This document shows, piece after piece, positions 50,616 through 58,885 of a DNA stretch of 64,000 nucleotides. Below the pieces are notes generated by a model. It ran no database searches. It was not told the origin of the DNA and saw nothing but the letters and a program-made list of their open reading frames with translations. A program made the translations under genes and the position numbers. Positions within the stretch are counted from its first letter, which is position 1; every line of letters begins with the position of its first letter. The stretch comes from an uncultured Prevotellaceae bacterium (lineage in GTDB: Bacteria > Bacteroidota > Bacteroidia > Bacteroidales > Bacteroidaceae), in contig ONDA01000008.1 in assembly GCA_900316475.1 (NCBI GenBank), forward strand, positions 62,001-126,000, written 5' to 3'.

Positions 50616-51651
50616 CTTTGAAGTTGTTCATTTCGTTTATCATGCGGCAGGCTGAGTCGACGATGGGGAAGGCGCAAAGAGCCCCCGTGCCCTCGCCGAG
50701 ACGCAGGCCGAGACTGAGAATGGGACGTGCGCCCAGGAAGTCGAGCATCCGCCGGTGACCACTCTCGTCGCCACAATGGGTGAAAATCATATAATCCTTG
50801 GCCGCAGGGTATAGTTGTGTGGCGGCCAGTGCGCAGGCTGTCATGATAAAACCGTCGACCAGCACCACCATACGCCGTTGGGCGGCGCGAAGCATGGCGC
50901 CGATGGCAGTAACCATCTCGAAACCACCGAAGTAGCTGACAGGCTCACAGGCCCCATTAGTGCCATTAGTCTTATTAGTGCCATAGGCCCTATAGGTCTC
51001 AACGGCCTCTTTCAGTACCTCGTATTTATGGCGGATGCCATCGCTGTTAAGCCCGGCACCAGCACCGATACATTCTTCCAGTGGGATGTTGCAGTAGAGA
51101 TGCATCCAGATGCTGGAGGGCGAGGTGTTGCCGATGCCCATCTCGCCGATGTTCAGGACGCGGCAACCCTCCTGCTGGCACTCGTCGGCCAGAGCAGCCC
51201 CCACACTCAAGGCGCGGTCGTACTCCTCGACAGTCATTGCCGGCTCATAGCGGAAGTTACGGGTGCCGCGAGCTATCTTATGGTCGATGATGCCCGGCAC
51301 ACGGCTCAGGTCGTAGTCGACGCCGACGTCAACGATGCGCAGGTGGAAACCGTGCTGCCGGCAGAACATGTTGACGCCGCCGCCGCCACGGGTGAAGTTC
51401 ACCATCTGCTGCCACGTCACCTCGCGTGGTGACACGCTGACGCCCTCGCGCTCAATACCGTGGTCGCCGCCTAATAGCAGGTGGCAGGGATGGGCGAGAC
51501 TCGGGGTTAGCGTCTGCTGTATGAGACACAGTTGCATAGCCAGTTCCTCTAAACGTCCCAAGGAACCCTTTGGCTTGTTCAGGTTGTCAATCTTCTGCTG
51601 GATGGCAGGTGCCATCGTGCGGTCTACAGGTTGTATGTCGAATGTTCTCAT
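50590..51651 (-). CDS. cobT: Nicotinate-nucleotide--dimethylbenzimidazole phosphoribosyltransferase
   Basis: The 353-residue enzyme activates the lower-ligand base as alpha-ribazole phosphate. Visible motifs are LDNLNKPKGSLGRLEELA-type sequence near the start (IDNLNKPKGSLGRLEELAMQ), LGGDHGIEREGVS, EMGIGNTSPSSIWM, MIFTHCGDESGHRRML, and the catalytic Glu in LRLGEGTGALCAFP. A low-complexity stretch, AYGTNKTNGTNGAC (about residues 220-233), lies in a variable loop; its DNA (50951-50996) is built of ATTAGTG-type repeats like one in ileS. It overlaps cobU by 4 bp and cobS by 26 bp. Confidence 0.95.
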   Translation of the reverse strand: MRTFDIQPVDRTMAPAIQQKIDNLNKPKGSLGRLEELAMQLCLIQQTLTPSLAHPCHLLLGGDHGIEREGVSVSPREVTWQQMVNFTRGGGGVNMFCRQHGFHLRIVDVGVDYDLSRVPGIIDHKIARGTRNFRYEPAMTVEEYDRALSVGAALADECQQEGCRVLNIGEMGIGNTSPSSIWMHLYCNIPLEECIGAGAGLNSDGIRHKYEVLKEAVETYRAYGTNKTNGTNGACEPVSYFGGFEMVTAIGAMLRAAQRRMVVLVDGFIMTACALAATQLYPAAKDYMIFTHCGDESGHRRMLDFLGARPILSLGLRLGEGTGALCAFPIVDSACRMINEMNNFKDAEITKYF

Positions 51652-52154
51652 TTGATTTTCATTGGTATGCCGCTGACCATGAGTATCACCTCATCGGCCC
51701 GCTGTGCGATATGTTGGTTCATCCAGCCTTCAAGGTCGGTAAACTGTCGTTGCAGGGCATTGTCGCTGACGCCACCTAAGCCAATCTCGTTGGTGACAAA
51801 GATAAAAGTAGCGTCCTGACGGGTCAGCCGGTCGAACTCGTCCTTTGCAGCCGTCAGCGTCTGGTCGACATCGTTGGTGTCGAAGAAGAAGTTGGTGAGC
51901 CAGAGCGTGACGCAGTCGACGACCACGACACGTCCCGTCAGGTCGTGCCGGCTCAGGTAGCGTTCCTCCTCGATATTCGTCCATTGCTGCCCCCGGCGCT
52001 CCTGATGACGGCGTACCCGTTCGCGGAACTCGTCATCCCAGATGTGGGCTGTGGCTAAGTAGACGGGACTTTCTGTCAGGCTGAGAGCCAGTTGCTCGGC
52101 ATGCCCGCTCTTGCCCGACCGTTGTCCGCCGGTAATGAGAATCACCTTGCTCAT
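51648..52154 (-). CDS. cobU: Adenosylcobinamide kinase / guanylyltransferase
   Basis: The 168-residue enzyme phosphorylates adenosylcobinamide and then transfers GMP to it. The P-loop is LITGGQRSGKSGHAEQLALS. The guanylylated His is expected in the segment EFRERVRRHQERRG. GRVVVVDCVTLWLTNFFFDT and IFVTNEIGLGGV complete the family pattern. Its start ATG overlaps, by 4 bp, the stop of a 29-codon membrane-peptide gene, and its own end overlaps cobT by 4 bp. Confidence 0.96.
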   Translation of the reverse strand: MSKVILITGGQRSGKSGHAEQLALSLTESPVYLATAHIWDDEFRERVRRHQERRGQQWTNIEEERYLSRHDLTGRVVVVDCVTLWLTNFFFDTNDVDQTLTAAKDEFDRLTRQDATFIFVTNEIGLGGVSDNALQRQFTDLEGWMNQHIAQRADEVILMVSGIPMKIK

Positions 52155-52240
52155 TGCTGCGTCTTGTTGCGGTAGATGAAGATACCGATGATGACAAGTG
52201 CGACGACCGCTACAATCTCAAGTATTTGCATTGTTTCCAT
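52151..52240 (-). CDS. 29-residue membrane peptide coupled to cobU
   Basis: From ATG 52240 to TGA 52151 a 29-codon frame encodes METMQILEIVAVVALVIIGI followed by FIYRNKTQQ. This is one clear transmembrane helix with a short acidic start and a basic, polar tail, as expected for a small inner-membrane protein with the tail in the cytoplasm. Its TGA overlaps the cobU ATG (ATGA), and a consensus promoter lies 34 bp upstream, so it is the first gene of the cobU-cobT-cobS operon. I know no named family for it. It might help CobU reach the membrane-bound CobS/CbiB, but that is speculation. Confidence 0.65.
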   Translation of the reverse strand: METMQILEIVAVVALVIIGIFIYRNKTQQ

Positions 52241-52273
52241 ATCGTGAACCTCTATTTTGTTTGATTGTGAGTG

Positions 52274-52305
52274 CAAAAGTACACAAATTATGGTGAAAAA
52301 ACAAA
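52274..52305 (-). promoter_or_regulatory. Consensus promoter of the micropeptide-cobU-cobT-cobS operon
   Basis: On the minus strand TTTG (52305-52302), a 20-nt spacer and TACTTTTG (52281-52274) match the consensus. The leader is about 27 nt, leaving no room for a cobalamin riboswitch. Confidence 0.85.
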
Positions 52306-52311
52306 TTTTGT

Positions 52312-52342
52312 TTTGTTTTGTTCTCACTTATTCGTACCTTTG
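52312..52342 (+). promoter_or_regulatory. Consensus promoter of the Dabb-TonB receptor operon
   Basis: TTTG (52312-52315), a 19-nt spacer and TACCTTTG (52335-52342) fit the consensus. It is back-to-back with the cobU promoter, only a few bases apart, so one regulator could affect both. Confidence 0.85.
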
Positions 52343-52376
52343 CACCGTCTCAACTATTGTGAAACGTTTATAGAAT

Positions 52377-52682
52377 ATGGTAAAACACGTAATTCTCTGG
52401 ACATTAAATCCAGAACTCTCGACTGACGAGAAGCAGGCCGTCAAGGCTGGTATCAAGGCCGGACTGGAAGGTCTTGTGGGTAAGGTTCCCGGACTGTTGG
52501 ATGTGAAAGTATATATTGACGGACGTCTTGATTCGTCGAATGCCGACGTGATGCTCGACTCTACGCTGGAGTCGGAAGAGGCGTTGAAGGGCTATGCCGT
52601 GCATCCCGAGCATGTGGCCGTTGCCAACACGAAGGTGCGCCCCTATACCATCCAGCGTGCTTGTCTTGACTTTGAGGTGTAG
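52377..52682 (+). CDS. Dabb-family (stress-responsive alpha-beta barrel) protein
   Basis: The 101-residue protein starts MVKHVILWTLNPELSTDEKQ and ends RPYTIQRACLDFEV. It contains the Dabb pattern of VKHVIxW at the start and a central VPGLLDVKVYIDG followed by HPEHVAVANT. Such proteins are small dimeric ferredoxin-like barrels of mostly unknown function; some act in natural-product or stress pathways. It lies 3 bp upstream of a TonB-dependent receptor gene. Confidence 0.85.
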   Translation: MVKHVILWTLNPELSTDEKQAVKAGIKAGLEGLVGKVPGLLDVKVYIDGRLDSSNADVMLDSTLESEEALKGYAVHPEHVAVANTKVRPYTIQRACLDFEV

Positions 52683-52685
52683 CCG

Positions 52686-54758
52686 ATGGGCCGAAGGCTA
52701 TTATTGTCACTGACTGTTGTCACGTCGCTTAGTGCCCAGGCACAGAGAGACGTGATAAGTCGTGTAGATACCCTTCAGGAGGTGACTGTCACGTCGCGTT
52801 CGGCACTGAAGCGTATCAACGAAGTACAGATAGGTGTCGAGAAGGTAGAGATAGCCACCTTGGCCCGCGTGCCGGCCTTGTTTGGCGAGAAAGACATCAT
52901 CAAGAGCATCCAGCTGCTGCCTGGCGTGAAAAGCGAGAGCGATGGTTCGGGAGGCTATCAGGTGCGTGGCGGCACGTCGGCTCAGAACCTGATACTGCTC
53001 GACGGGGCGACGGTCTATAACGCCGGTCACCTGATGGGGCTTTTTTCTACGTTCAACGACGAGGCACTGGCCAATGCGTCGCTCTACAAGGGCTTGGTTC
53101 CGGCGCAGTTAGGCGGCGGCACGTCATCGGTCTTTGATATCGACACCCGTTCCGGCGATATGCAGCGCTATCATTTTAGCGGTACTGTCGGACTTCTGTC
53201 GGCCAAAGTGATGGCCGAAGGGCCTATACAAAGCGACAAGTCGTCGTTCCTCTTTGCCGGTCGCCGTTCGTATCTTGACATTTTCCTGAAATCGAGCAAG
53301 GACTACAAGGACAACACGATGAACTTCTACGACGCTAACCTGCGCCTGAACTTCCGTCTGTCGCCTCAGGATATGCTCAGTCTGACCTTCTTCCGCGGTC
53401 GTGACAACATGGGGATTGACGACCTGATGGACATGTCGTGGGGCAACACCACGGCAGCGGCCAACTGGTTGCACACGTTCGGCGACCCGTTGTATGCCAA
53501 CACCCAGCTGACCTATTCCGACTTCAGCGACGATGTAGGTATCGACCTGATGAACATCCACTACACGATGGCTGGCTATATACGCCATCTGACGCTCAAC
53601 CACAGGCAGGTATGGACGCCGACGAAGCGCCATCGCGTGAACTACGGCTTAGAGACCACTTACCTGCAGCTGAAGTCGGCAGAGTGGGACATCGACTTCC
53701 TGCACCAGCGTGAGAAGCGCAACGCCTGGATGAACAGCCTCTGGGTGAACGAGGAGTGGAAGCTGAACGACCATCTTGACCTGTCGGCAGGCGCACGCCT
53801 GCACTTGTTCACCGTCCTGGGCGGTTCGCCCTACTACCAGGTTGACGCCAAGGGCAATATCGTCGAGACGCTGACGCCCGGCAGCGGCGAGTTTGTCAAG
53901 ACCTATGCCGACGTTGAGCCGCGTGTCAGCCTGAAATGGGCCATCAGCCAGCAGTATAGCGTGAAGATAGGCTACAGCCGCACGTCGCAGGATATTCATG
54001 CCATTCGCGGCAGTTCGGCGTCTATGCCCTTCGACCGCTATACGATGACGAGCAACATCGTCAGTCCGGAGCAGGCCGACCAGGTGGCTGCCGGATGGAC
54101 GGCCATTACCCGCGACGGCGCCTATGACTTCTCGCTGGAGGGCTACTACAAAGACATCCGCAACGTCTACGACTACCGCGACGGCAAGTCGTTCCACTCC
54201 GAGATAGAGATTGAGCGCCTGATACTCGGCGGCAAGGGACGAGCATACGGACTGGAGCTTGCCGCACACAAGAACGAGGGACGGCTGACAGGGTGGCTCA
54301 GTTATACACTCTCGTGGGTAGAGAACAAGATTGAGGGCATCAATGGTGGCGAGTGGTACACCGCTCCCAACGACCGCCGCCACGACCTGGCCGTTGTCGG
54401 TATGTATCATCTCAACGACCGTTGGGAACTGTCGGCAGCCTGGCGCTACAACACAGGACAGGCTCTGACGGCACCGTCGGCGAAGTTCGAGGTGGACGGT
54501 CACACCTATTATTATTATGCCGAGCGCAACGGCTACCGGGCTCCAGCCTACCATCGTCTCGACCTCAGCGCCACCTATAGCCGTACTGTAGGAAAGACCA
54601 CGCACCAGTGGGCCTTCGGTCTGTATAACGCCTACAACCGTTACAATCCGTATGTCATTACCTTCGAGAACGACGACACGAAGCCCTCGGGCACGAAGAC
54701 CGTCCAGACGTCGCTCTTCGGCATCATACCTTCCGTTTCGTTTACCATCAGATATTGA
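52686..54758 (+). CDS. TonB-dependent outer-membrane receptor
   Basis: The 690-residue protein has a signal peptide (about 1-19, ending SAQAQ), a likely TonB box in DTLQEVTVTS, a plug domain (GEKDIIKSIQLLPGVKSESD, then YQVRGGTSAQNLILLDGATV) and a beta-barrel ending in an aromatic residue (SVSFTIRY). It lacks the extra N-terminal carboxypeptidase-like domain common in SusC proteins. It pairs with the DUF4249 lipoprotein gene 6 bp downstream, an arrangement often seen in Bacteroidetes. The ligand is unknown. Closeness to cobalamin genes is suggestive, but BtuB identity is not shown by sequence. Confidence 0.9.
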   Translation: MGRRLLLSLTVVTSLSAQAQRDVISRVDTLQEVTVTSRSALKRINEVQIGVEKVEIATLARVPALFGEKDIIKSIQLLPGVKSESDGSGGYQVRGGTSAQNLILLDGATVYNAGHLMGLFSTFNDEALANASLYKGLVPAQLGGGTSSVFDIDTRSGDMQRYHFSGTVGLLSAKVMAEGPIQSDKSSFLFAGRRSYLDIFLKSSKDYKDNTMNFYDANLRLNFRLSPQDMLSLTFFRGRDNMGIDDLMDMSWGNTTAAANWLHTFGDPLYANTQLTYSDFSDDVGIDLMNIHYTMAGYIRHLTLNHRQVWTPTKRHRVNYGLETTYLQLKSAEWDIDFLHQREKRNAWMNSLWVNEEWKLNDHLDLSAGARLHLFTVLGGSPYYQVDAKGNIVETLTPGSGEFVKTYADVEPRVSLKWAISQQYSVKIGYSRTSQDIHAIRGSSASMPFDRYTMTSNIVSPEQADQVAAGWTAITRDGAYDFSLEGYYKDIRNVYDYRDGKSFHSEIEIERLILGGKGRAYGLELAAHKNEGRLTGWLSYTLSWVENKIEGINGGEWYTAPNDRRHDLAVVGMYHLNDRWELSAAWRYNTGQALTAPSAKFEVDGHTYYYYAERNGYRAPAYHRLDLSATYSRTVGKTTHQWAFGLYNAYNRYNPYVITFENDDTKPSGTKTVQTSLFGIIPSVSFTIRY

Positions 54759-54764
54759 GAGACA

Positions 54765-55625
54765 ATGAGAAATCTTTATATACTCTTGCTGTTGCTGTTG
54801 ACGCTCTCCTGTCAGAAGGAGATAGAACTCGACTATCGCGACATTGAGCCAGTGGTCAGCATTGAGGGGCGCGTCACCAACGAACAGGTTTATGTGCTCA
54901 TCACGCGGACACGCTCTATGAACGACTCAGTGAAAAGTCGCGGCATTGGCGGGGCTGTCGTCACCATCAGCAGTGAGGACGGCACCGAGCAGCTGGTCTA
55001 CGACGCCCGCGACGGCTACTACCGTCCGGCATCGGGCATGAAGGGCGTGCCTGGGCGCACCTACCGCCTCGACGTCACACTCGACGGCCATCAGTATGCT
55101 GCCTCGTCGACCATGCCCCGACAGGCCCCTATCGTCTCGACGCAGTTTATTTGGCAATCTTTGCTCGACAATGGTATGCTGATGTATGAGATGTGGGCTT
55201 CCGACCCTGAGCCCGACGTGCGTAACTACTACTGGTATCGCGTCGACCGTCGAGCCAAAGACCCTAAGGTGCGCCAGAAACAAGGTACCGACGCCTATCG
55301 TTGGAGCTCATTCGACGACCGCGGGGCTATCAATGCACGTATTTACCGCGACATCATGTGTGTGAACGAGGAGATGATGGATGGACAGGATATTGAGGAT
55401 GACCAGTTGAAATCAATACTCTTCGACGGCGACACCATCACCCTGCAGCTGATGACTATCGACCGTGCCATGTTTGAGTACTATCAATCGCTCTCTGTCG
55501 GGCAGCGTATGGGCGCTAATCCGATATCAAACATTTCTGGCGGATGCCTGGGCTACTTTGCTGCAGGTAGCGTCAGTCATGCTGATACTGTCATTTATAA
55601 CAAAAACATAATATTAAGGAAATGA
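54765..55625 (+). CDS. DUF4249 lipoprotein
   Basis: The 286-residue product begins MRNLYILLLLLLTLSCQKEI, with the lipobox TLSC placing the lipid-bearing Cys at residue 16. The pattern ELDYRDIEPVVSIEGRVTNE, then VYVLITRTRSMNDS and GAVVTISSEDG, matches the DUF4249 family, whose members accompany TonB-dependent receptors and may act at the cell surface. It is likely a surface partner of the receptor encoded just upstream. The stop overlaps an ATG that opens a broken ompA gene. Confidence 0.85.
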   Translation: MRNLYILLLLLLTLSCQKEIELDYRDIEPVVSIEGRVTNEQVYVLITRTRSMNDSVKSRGIGGAVVTISSEDGTEQLVYDARDGYYRPASGMKGVPGRTYRLDVTLDGHQYAASSTMPRQAPIVSTQFIWQSLLDNGMLMYEMWASDPEPDVRNYYWYRVDRRAKDPKVRQKQGTDAYRWSSFDDRGAINARIYRDIMCVNEEMMDGQDIEDDQLKSILFDGDTITLQLMTIDRAMFEYYQSLSVGQRMGANPISNISGGCLGYFAAGSVSHADTVIYNKNIILRK

Positions 55626-55940
55626 GAAAAGTACACATTCGGTCAGGGCAAGAGTGCCGTCGATGCTGCCCAGATGGCCTCGGTGGCTATGATTGCCAAG
55701 TACATGAAAAACCACCCGACGTCGAGGATTCTCATCAAGGGCTATGCTTCGCCGGAGGGTAATCCCGAGTCGAACCAGCGCCTGTCTGAGGCCCGTGCCA
55801 ACGCTGTGAAACAGGCACTCGTCAACCGCTATGGTATCAGTGCCGACCGTCTGACCACTCAGGGTATGGGCGCTACGGACGAGTTGTTCGATGAGATTGA
55901 CTTCAACCGCGTAGCAACGTTTACTGATTTGACGAAGTAA
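55622..55940 (+). pseudogene. OmpA-family protein reduced to its C-terminal domain
   Basis: An ATG overlaps the DUF4249 stop (ATGAGAAAA, reading MRK), but the OmpA-like sequence continues in another frame: KYTFGQGKSAVDAAQMASVA, RILIKGYASPEGNPESNQRL, SEARANAVKQALVNRYGIS, ending at TAA 55940. This is the end of an OmpA C-terminal peptidoglycan-binding domain, including the NxxLSxxRAxxV motif. The signal peptide, barrel and the domain's first strand are missing. The likely history is an internal deletion that joined the first codons to the last third and shifted the frame. An ATG at 55674 could still give an 88-residue product. Confidence 0.78.
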
Positions 55941-55946
55941 GGAAAA

Positions 55947-56076
55947 AGTAGTAAGGAGTAAGTAGTAAGGAGTAAGTAGTAAGGAGTAAGTAGTAAGGAG
56001 AATCATCTCTGAAAACTCATTATCGAGATGATGTGTTGTCTTAACTACTTACTCCTTTCTCCTTACTCCTTACTCC
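55947..56076. repeat. 14-bp minisatellite with inverted partner, between convergent genes
   Basis: Four tandem copies of AAGTAGTAAGGAGT (55947-56002, the last ending in A) face an inverted tract AACTACTTACTCC with further TTACTCC copies (56043-56076). In between, ATCATCTC and GAGATGAT form an 8-bp stem. The whole can fold into a long hairpin and may act as a transcription barrier between the ompA remnant and the symporter gene. Confidence 0.8.
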
Positions 56077-56079
56077 TAT

Positions 56080-57603
56080 TTATTTGTAGCACTCAAAGAT
56101 GCTGTCTACCGTCTGGCTGTTCATCTTCTTCGTGACGAGGCTGACAAGCCACACGACGGGGAATCCGCCGACCATAGCAATGGCGCCACAGTTGATGGGG
56201 TTGATGGGGTTGCCAAGCAGCATATTGACAACCGTCAGTCCGACGCCCCAAATGAAGCAAGCCCAGACGCTGGCCGTCGTCACGCCGCGCCAGTAGAGAC
56301 CCAGCATGAACGGAGCTAAGAAGGCACCAGCCAAAGCACCCCACGAGATACCCATGAGCTGGGCGATGAACGTCGGGGGATTCAGGGCGATGAGCAGCGA
56401 GATGGCTATGAAGAACATAATCAGCACGCGCATGACCACCACCTTGCGGCGCTCCACCTTCTCAGAGACGATGTCGTCGATAGCACCTTCCTCCACCTCG
56501 CCGGGCAGCGACTTCTTGTCGCGGTAGATAAGGTCGAGGGTCATCGTCGAACTGGACGTGAGCACCAGCGAAGCCAGCGTCGACATCGAGGCCGAGAGCA
56601 CTAGCAGCACTACAAGGGCGATGAGCACGTCGGGCAGTGTGACGAGCATGGCGGGCACGATGGAGTCGAAGGCTATCTTGCCGTTGGCCGCGATGACGGG
56701 GTCGTAGAGACGACCGAAACCGCCGAGGAAGTAGCAGCCGCCAGCCACGATGAAGGCGAAGACGGTAGAGATGACCGTCCCGCGCTTGATGGCTGACTCG
56801 TCTGTAATCGAGTAGAACTTACCCACCATCTGGGGCAGTCCCATCGTGCCGAGCGACGTCAGCACCACCACGCCGAGCAGTCCCCAGGGGTCGGGGCCGA
56901 ACCACGTAGCAAACATGCCGCTACCGGCTTCGGTGGCTCCGTCGGCAGGCAGGGCTGCCAGCTTCGAGACGGCCTCAGAGAGTCCGCCCTGAGTTGCGAT
57001 GACGGCCACGATGACGGCGACGATGCCGAAGAGCATGATGATACCCTGTATGAAGTCGTTCATGGCCGTTGCCTTATAGCCGCCGAGAATGACGTACACG
57101 GCGGTGAGAATGGCCATGATAACCACACAATATTCGTAAGGTATGCCGAAGCCCATCTCGAAGAGCGTCGATATGCCTTTATACACGCCGGCGGTGTAGG
57201 GGATGAGGAACACGAAGGCGATGACGGAGGCTGTGATGCGCAGCCCCTGGTCGGCAAAGCGCGTGCCGAAGAAGTCGGGCATCGTGCGGCTCTCGATGTG
57301 CTGTGTCATCAGCTTCGTACGCTTGCCGAGAATCAGCCAGGCCAGGAGCGAACCGATGACGGCGTTGCCCACGCCAATCCACGTTGAACTGAGGCCGTAT
57401 TTCCAGCCAAACTGTCCGGCGTAGCCTACGAAGACTACGGCTGAGAAATAGGAAGTGCCGAAGGCGAAGGCCGTCAGCCAGGGGCCTATGGCGCGACCGC
57501 CAAGCACAAAGCCGTCAACCGAACTGGCCTGCTTACGGGTATAAAGACCCACGCCAATCATCACGGCCAGGAAGATGATGGTCAGAAGAACTTTTATAAT
57601 CAT
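56080..57603 (-). CDS. Sodium:solute symporter (SSS family)
   Basis: The 507-residue protein has about 13 membrane helices. Family segments include VDGFVLGGRAIGPWLTAFAF, GTSYFSAVVFVGYAGQFGWK, and the signature-like region GGYKATAMNDFIQGIIML. LVLSASMSTLASLVLTSSST is the conserved late helix. It is closest in style to PutP-type carriers for amino acids or organic anions rather than sugars. It follows the porin-like gene by 12 bp, so outer- and inner-membrane uptake of one solute may be joined. Substrate is unknown. Confidence 0.87.
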   Translation of the reverse strand: MIIKVLLTIIFLAVMIGVGLYTRKQASSVDGFVLGGRAIGPWLTAFAFGTSYFSAVVFVGYAGQFGWKYGLSSTWIGVGNAVIGSLLAWLILGKRTKLMTQHIESRTMPDFFGTRFADQGLRITASVIAFVFLIPYTAGVYKGISTLFEMGFGIPYEYCVVIMAILTAVYVILGGYKATAMNDFIQGIIMLFGIVAVIVAVIATQGGLSEAVSKLAALPADGATEAGSGMFATWFGPDPWGLLGVVVLTSLGTMGLPQMVGKFYSITDESAIKRGTVISTVFAFIVAGGCYFLGGFGRLYDPVIAANGKIAFDSIVPAMLVTLPDVLIALVVLLVLSASMSTLASLVLTSSSTMTLDLIYRDKKSLPGEVEEGAIDDIVSEKVERRKVVVMRVLIMFFIAISLLIALNPPTFIAQLMGISWGALAGAFLAPFMLGLYWRGVTTASVWACFIWGVGLTVVNMLLGNPINPINCGAIAMVGGFPVVWLVSLVTKKMNSQTVDSIFECYK

Positions 57604-57615
57604 AGTAAGTCGGAT

Positions 57616-58704
57616 TTAAAATGCTACCTGCACCTGTGCCTGAAGCCAGTTGTAGTCGTCGCCAATCATGTCGCCACAGAGACAGCGTGTGTACTGCAGC
57701 TGCAGTCGGCACTTCTTATAGTACCAGTACTGCAAGCCAATGGTCAGGTTCGTCTGGTCCCAGCCGTCGACATCCGTATTGCGGTCGAAGGTCTCGCCAG
57801 AGGCTACCACGTCGAGGGCGTCGACCACAGGCACACACAGCGTGGCATAGCCGCCGCGACTCTTCACGTCGCCGTCCTTACCACCCAGCCATTCAGCGCG
57901 GATGCTGGCCGGACGAGCCTCCTTGTACTGACCCTCGGAGTAGGGACGGGTCTTGTATTCGGCACCTACTGAGTAGCGGTTGCGCGTGTAGTTGTCGCCC
58001 ACGTTGATGGTGGGGTTCCAGGCAGCCTTACCGACGGCGTTGCCCGTGCCGAGATAGCCTGAGCCGACGATGCGGAAACCGTCGAAGGGCTTGACTTCGA
58101 GTTTCGCAATGAAGTCTTTCTGGTTGTTGTTATCCTTGCGGTTGATACCCTGACCGCTCATCAGTGCCAGCTCGTAGTGCAGCAGATTGTTTGTCAGGTC
58201 GCCATACGCCATCAAGCCCATGTCGCGGCCGTAGTTTACGCCGTTCAACGGGTCGGGACCCTCACCGGCCAGATAGAGCACAGCCTGAGAATAGACGTCA
58301 ATAAGTTCCAGTTGGGTAGGCGACAGCGGGTTCTCCATCGTGTAGGAGTGCTTGAACTGTCCGAGACGAACGGAGAGTGCTTTGTCGTTGGTAACACGGT
58401 AGTCGGTGTAGAACTCTTGGACTACGCTTGAGAAGTCGTGCATAAACAGAAACGACCAACGGTCGGTGATGCGGGCCTTTGCCCAGAGGAGTGTGCGCTT
58501 TAGGTTGTAGGAGTTCTGCTTCTGGCCATTCGGGTCTTGGTACGACCATCCTCCCTGTGCATAACCGTTCAGCGTGATGCGGCTGGTGAAATCTTTCAGC
58601 CAGTCGATGTCTGAATCATTCTTCTGTTGTCCCATAGCAGCAGTACTGCTGAACGCCGCTAACAATACTGCCAGCGTGCGTGCTTTCAAAACGTTTTTCT
58701 TCAT
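57616..58704 (-). CDS. Porin O/P-like outer-membrane protein
   Basis: From ATG 58704 the product has 362 residues with a clear signal peptide (MKKNVLKARTLAVLLAAFSS, then TAAMGQ). The mature part is rich in alternating strands, with ITLNGYAQGGWSYQD, LLWAKARITDRWSFLFMHDF and LSVRLGQFKHSYTMENPLSP, the last being a typical feature of phosphate-selective porin O/P relatives. It ends in Phe, as beta-barrels do. The longer frame from 58758 adds an implausible leader. Phosphate specificity is not implied; Bacteroidetes have many such proteins. Confidence 0.82.
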   Translation of the reverse strand: MKKNVLKARTLAVLLAAFSSTAAMGQQKNDSDIDWLKDFTSRITLNGYAQGGWSYQDPNGQKQNSYNLKRTLLWAKARITDRWSFLFMHDFSSVVQEFYTDYRVTNDKALSVRLGQFKHSYTMENPLSPTQLELIDVYSQAVLYLAGEGPDPLNGVNYGRDMGLMAYGDLTNNLLHYELALMSGQGINRKDNNNQKDFIAKLEVKPFDGFRIVGSGYLGTGNAVGKAAWNPTINVGDNYTRNRYSVGAEYKTRPYSEGQYKEARPASIRAEWLGGKDGDVKSRGGYATLCVPVVDALDVVASGETFDRNTDVDGWDQTNLTIGLQYWYYKKCRLQLQYTRCLCGDMIGDDYNWLQAQVQVAF

Positions 58705-58746
58705 GTTTGTTTTCTCATTGGTTAAAAAGTTTCGGTTTATGCGCTG

Positions 58747-58785
58747 CAAAGATAACAATTATTTGCGAAATAAAAGAAATAATTG
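58747..58785 (-). promoter_or_regulatory. Promoter with overlapping inverted repeat before the porin gene
   Basis: TATCTTTG (58754-58747, minus strand) is a perfect -7 box with TTTC 21 nt upstream as a near -33 box. A perfect 9-bp inverted repeat, CAATTATTT (58756-58764) and AAATAATTG (58777-58785), covers the spacer and -33 area, so it is a candidate operator. Confidence 0.65.
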
Positions 58786-58817
58786 CAGTTTTTCTTGTCA
58801 TTGTCTGAAAAAGAAAT

Positions 58818-58848
58818 AGCCGGGAGGATGGACTCGTCACTCCCGGCT
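58818..58848 (-). terminator. Rho-independent terminator of gdhA
   Basis: AGCCGGGAG (58818-58826) pairs perfectly with CTCCCGGCT (58840-58848), and a T-rich tract follows on the minus strand. It lies 37 bp after the gdhA stop. Confidence 0.85.
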
Positions 58849-58885
58849 TTATTAATAGTGTTTGTGTTGTGTTCTATTACCTTTC

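Noticed and set aside
52686..54758. Calling the TonB-dependent receptor BtuB because it adjoins cobalamin genes
   Set aside because: No B12-specific sequence feature is visible, the partner is a DUF4249 lipoprotein, and no riboswitch is present. The neighbourhood alone is not enough.
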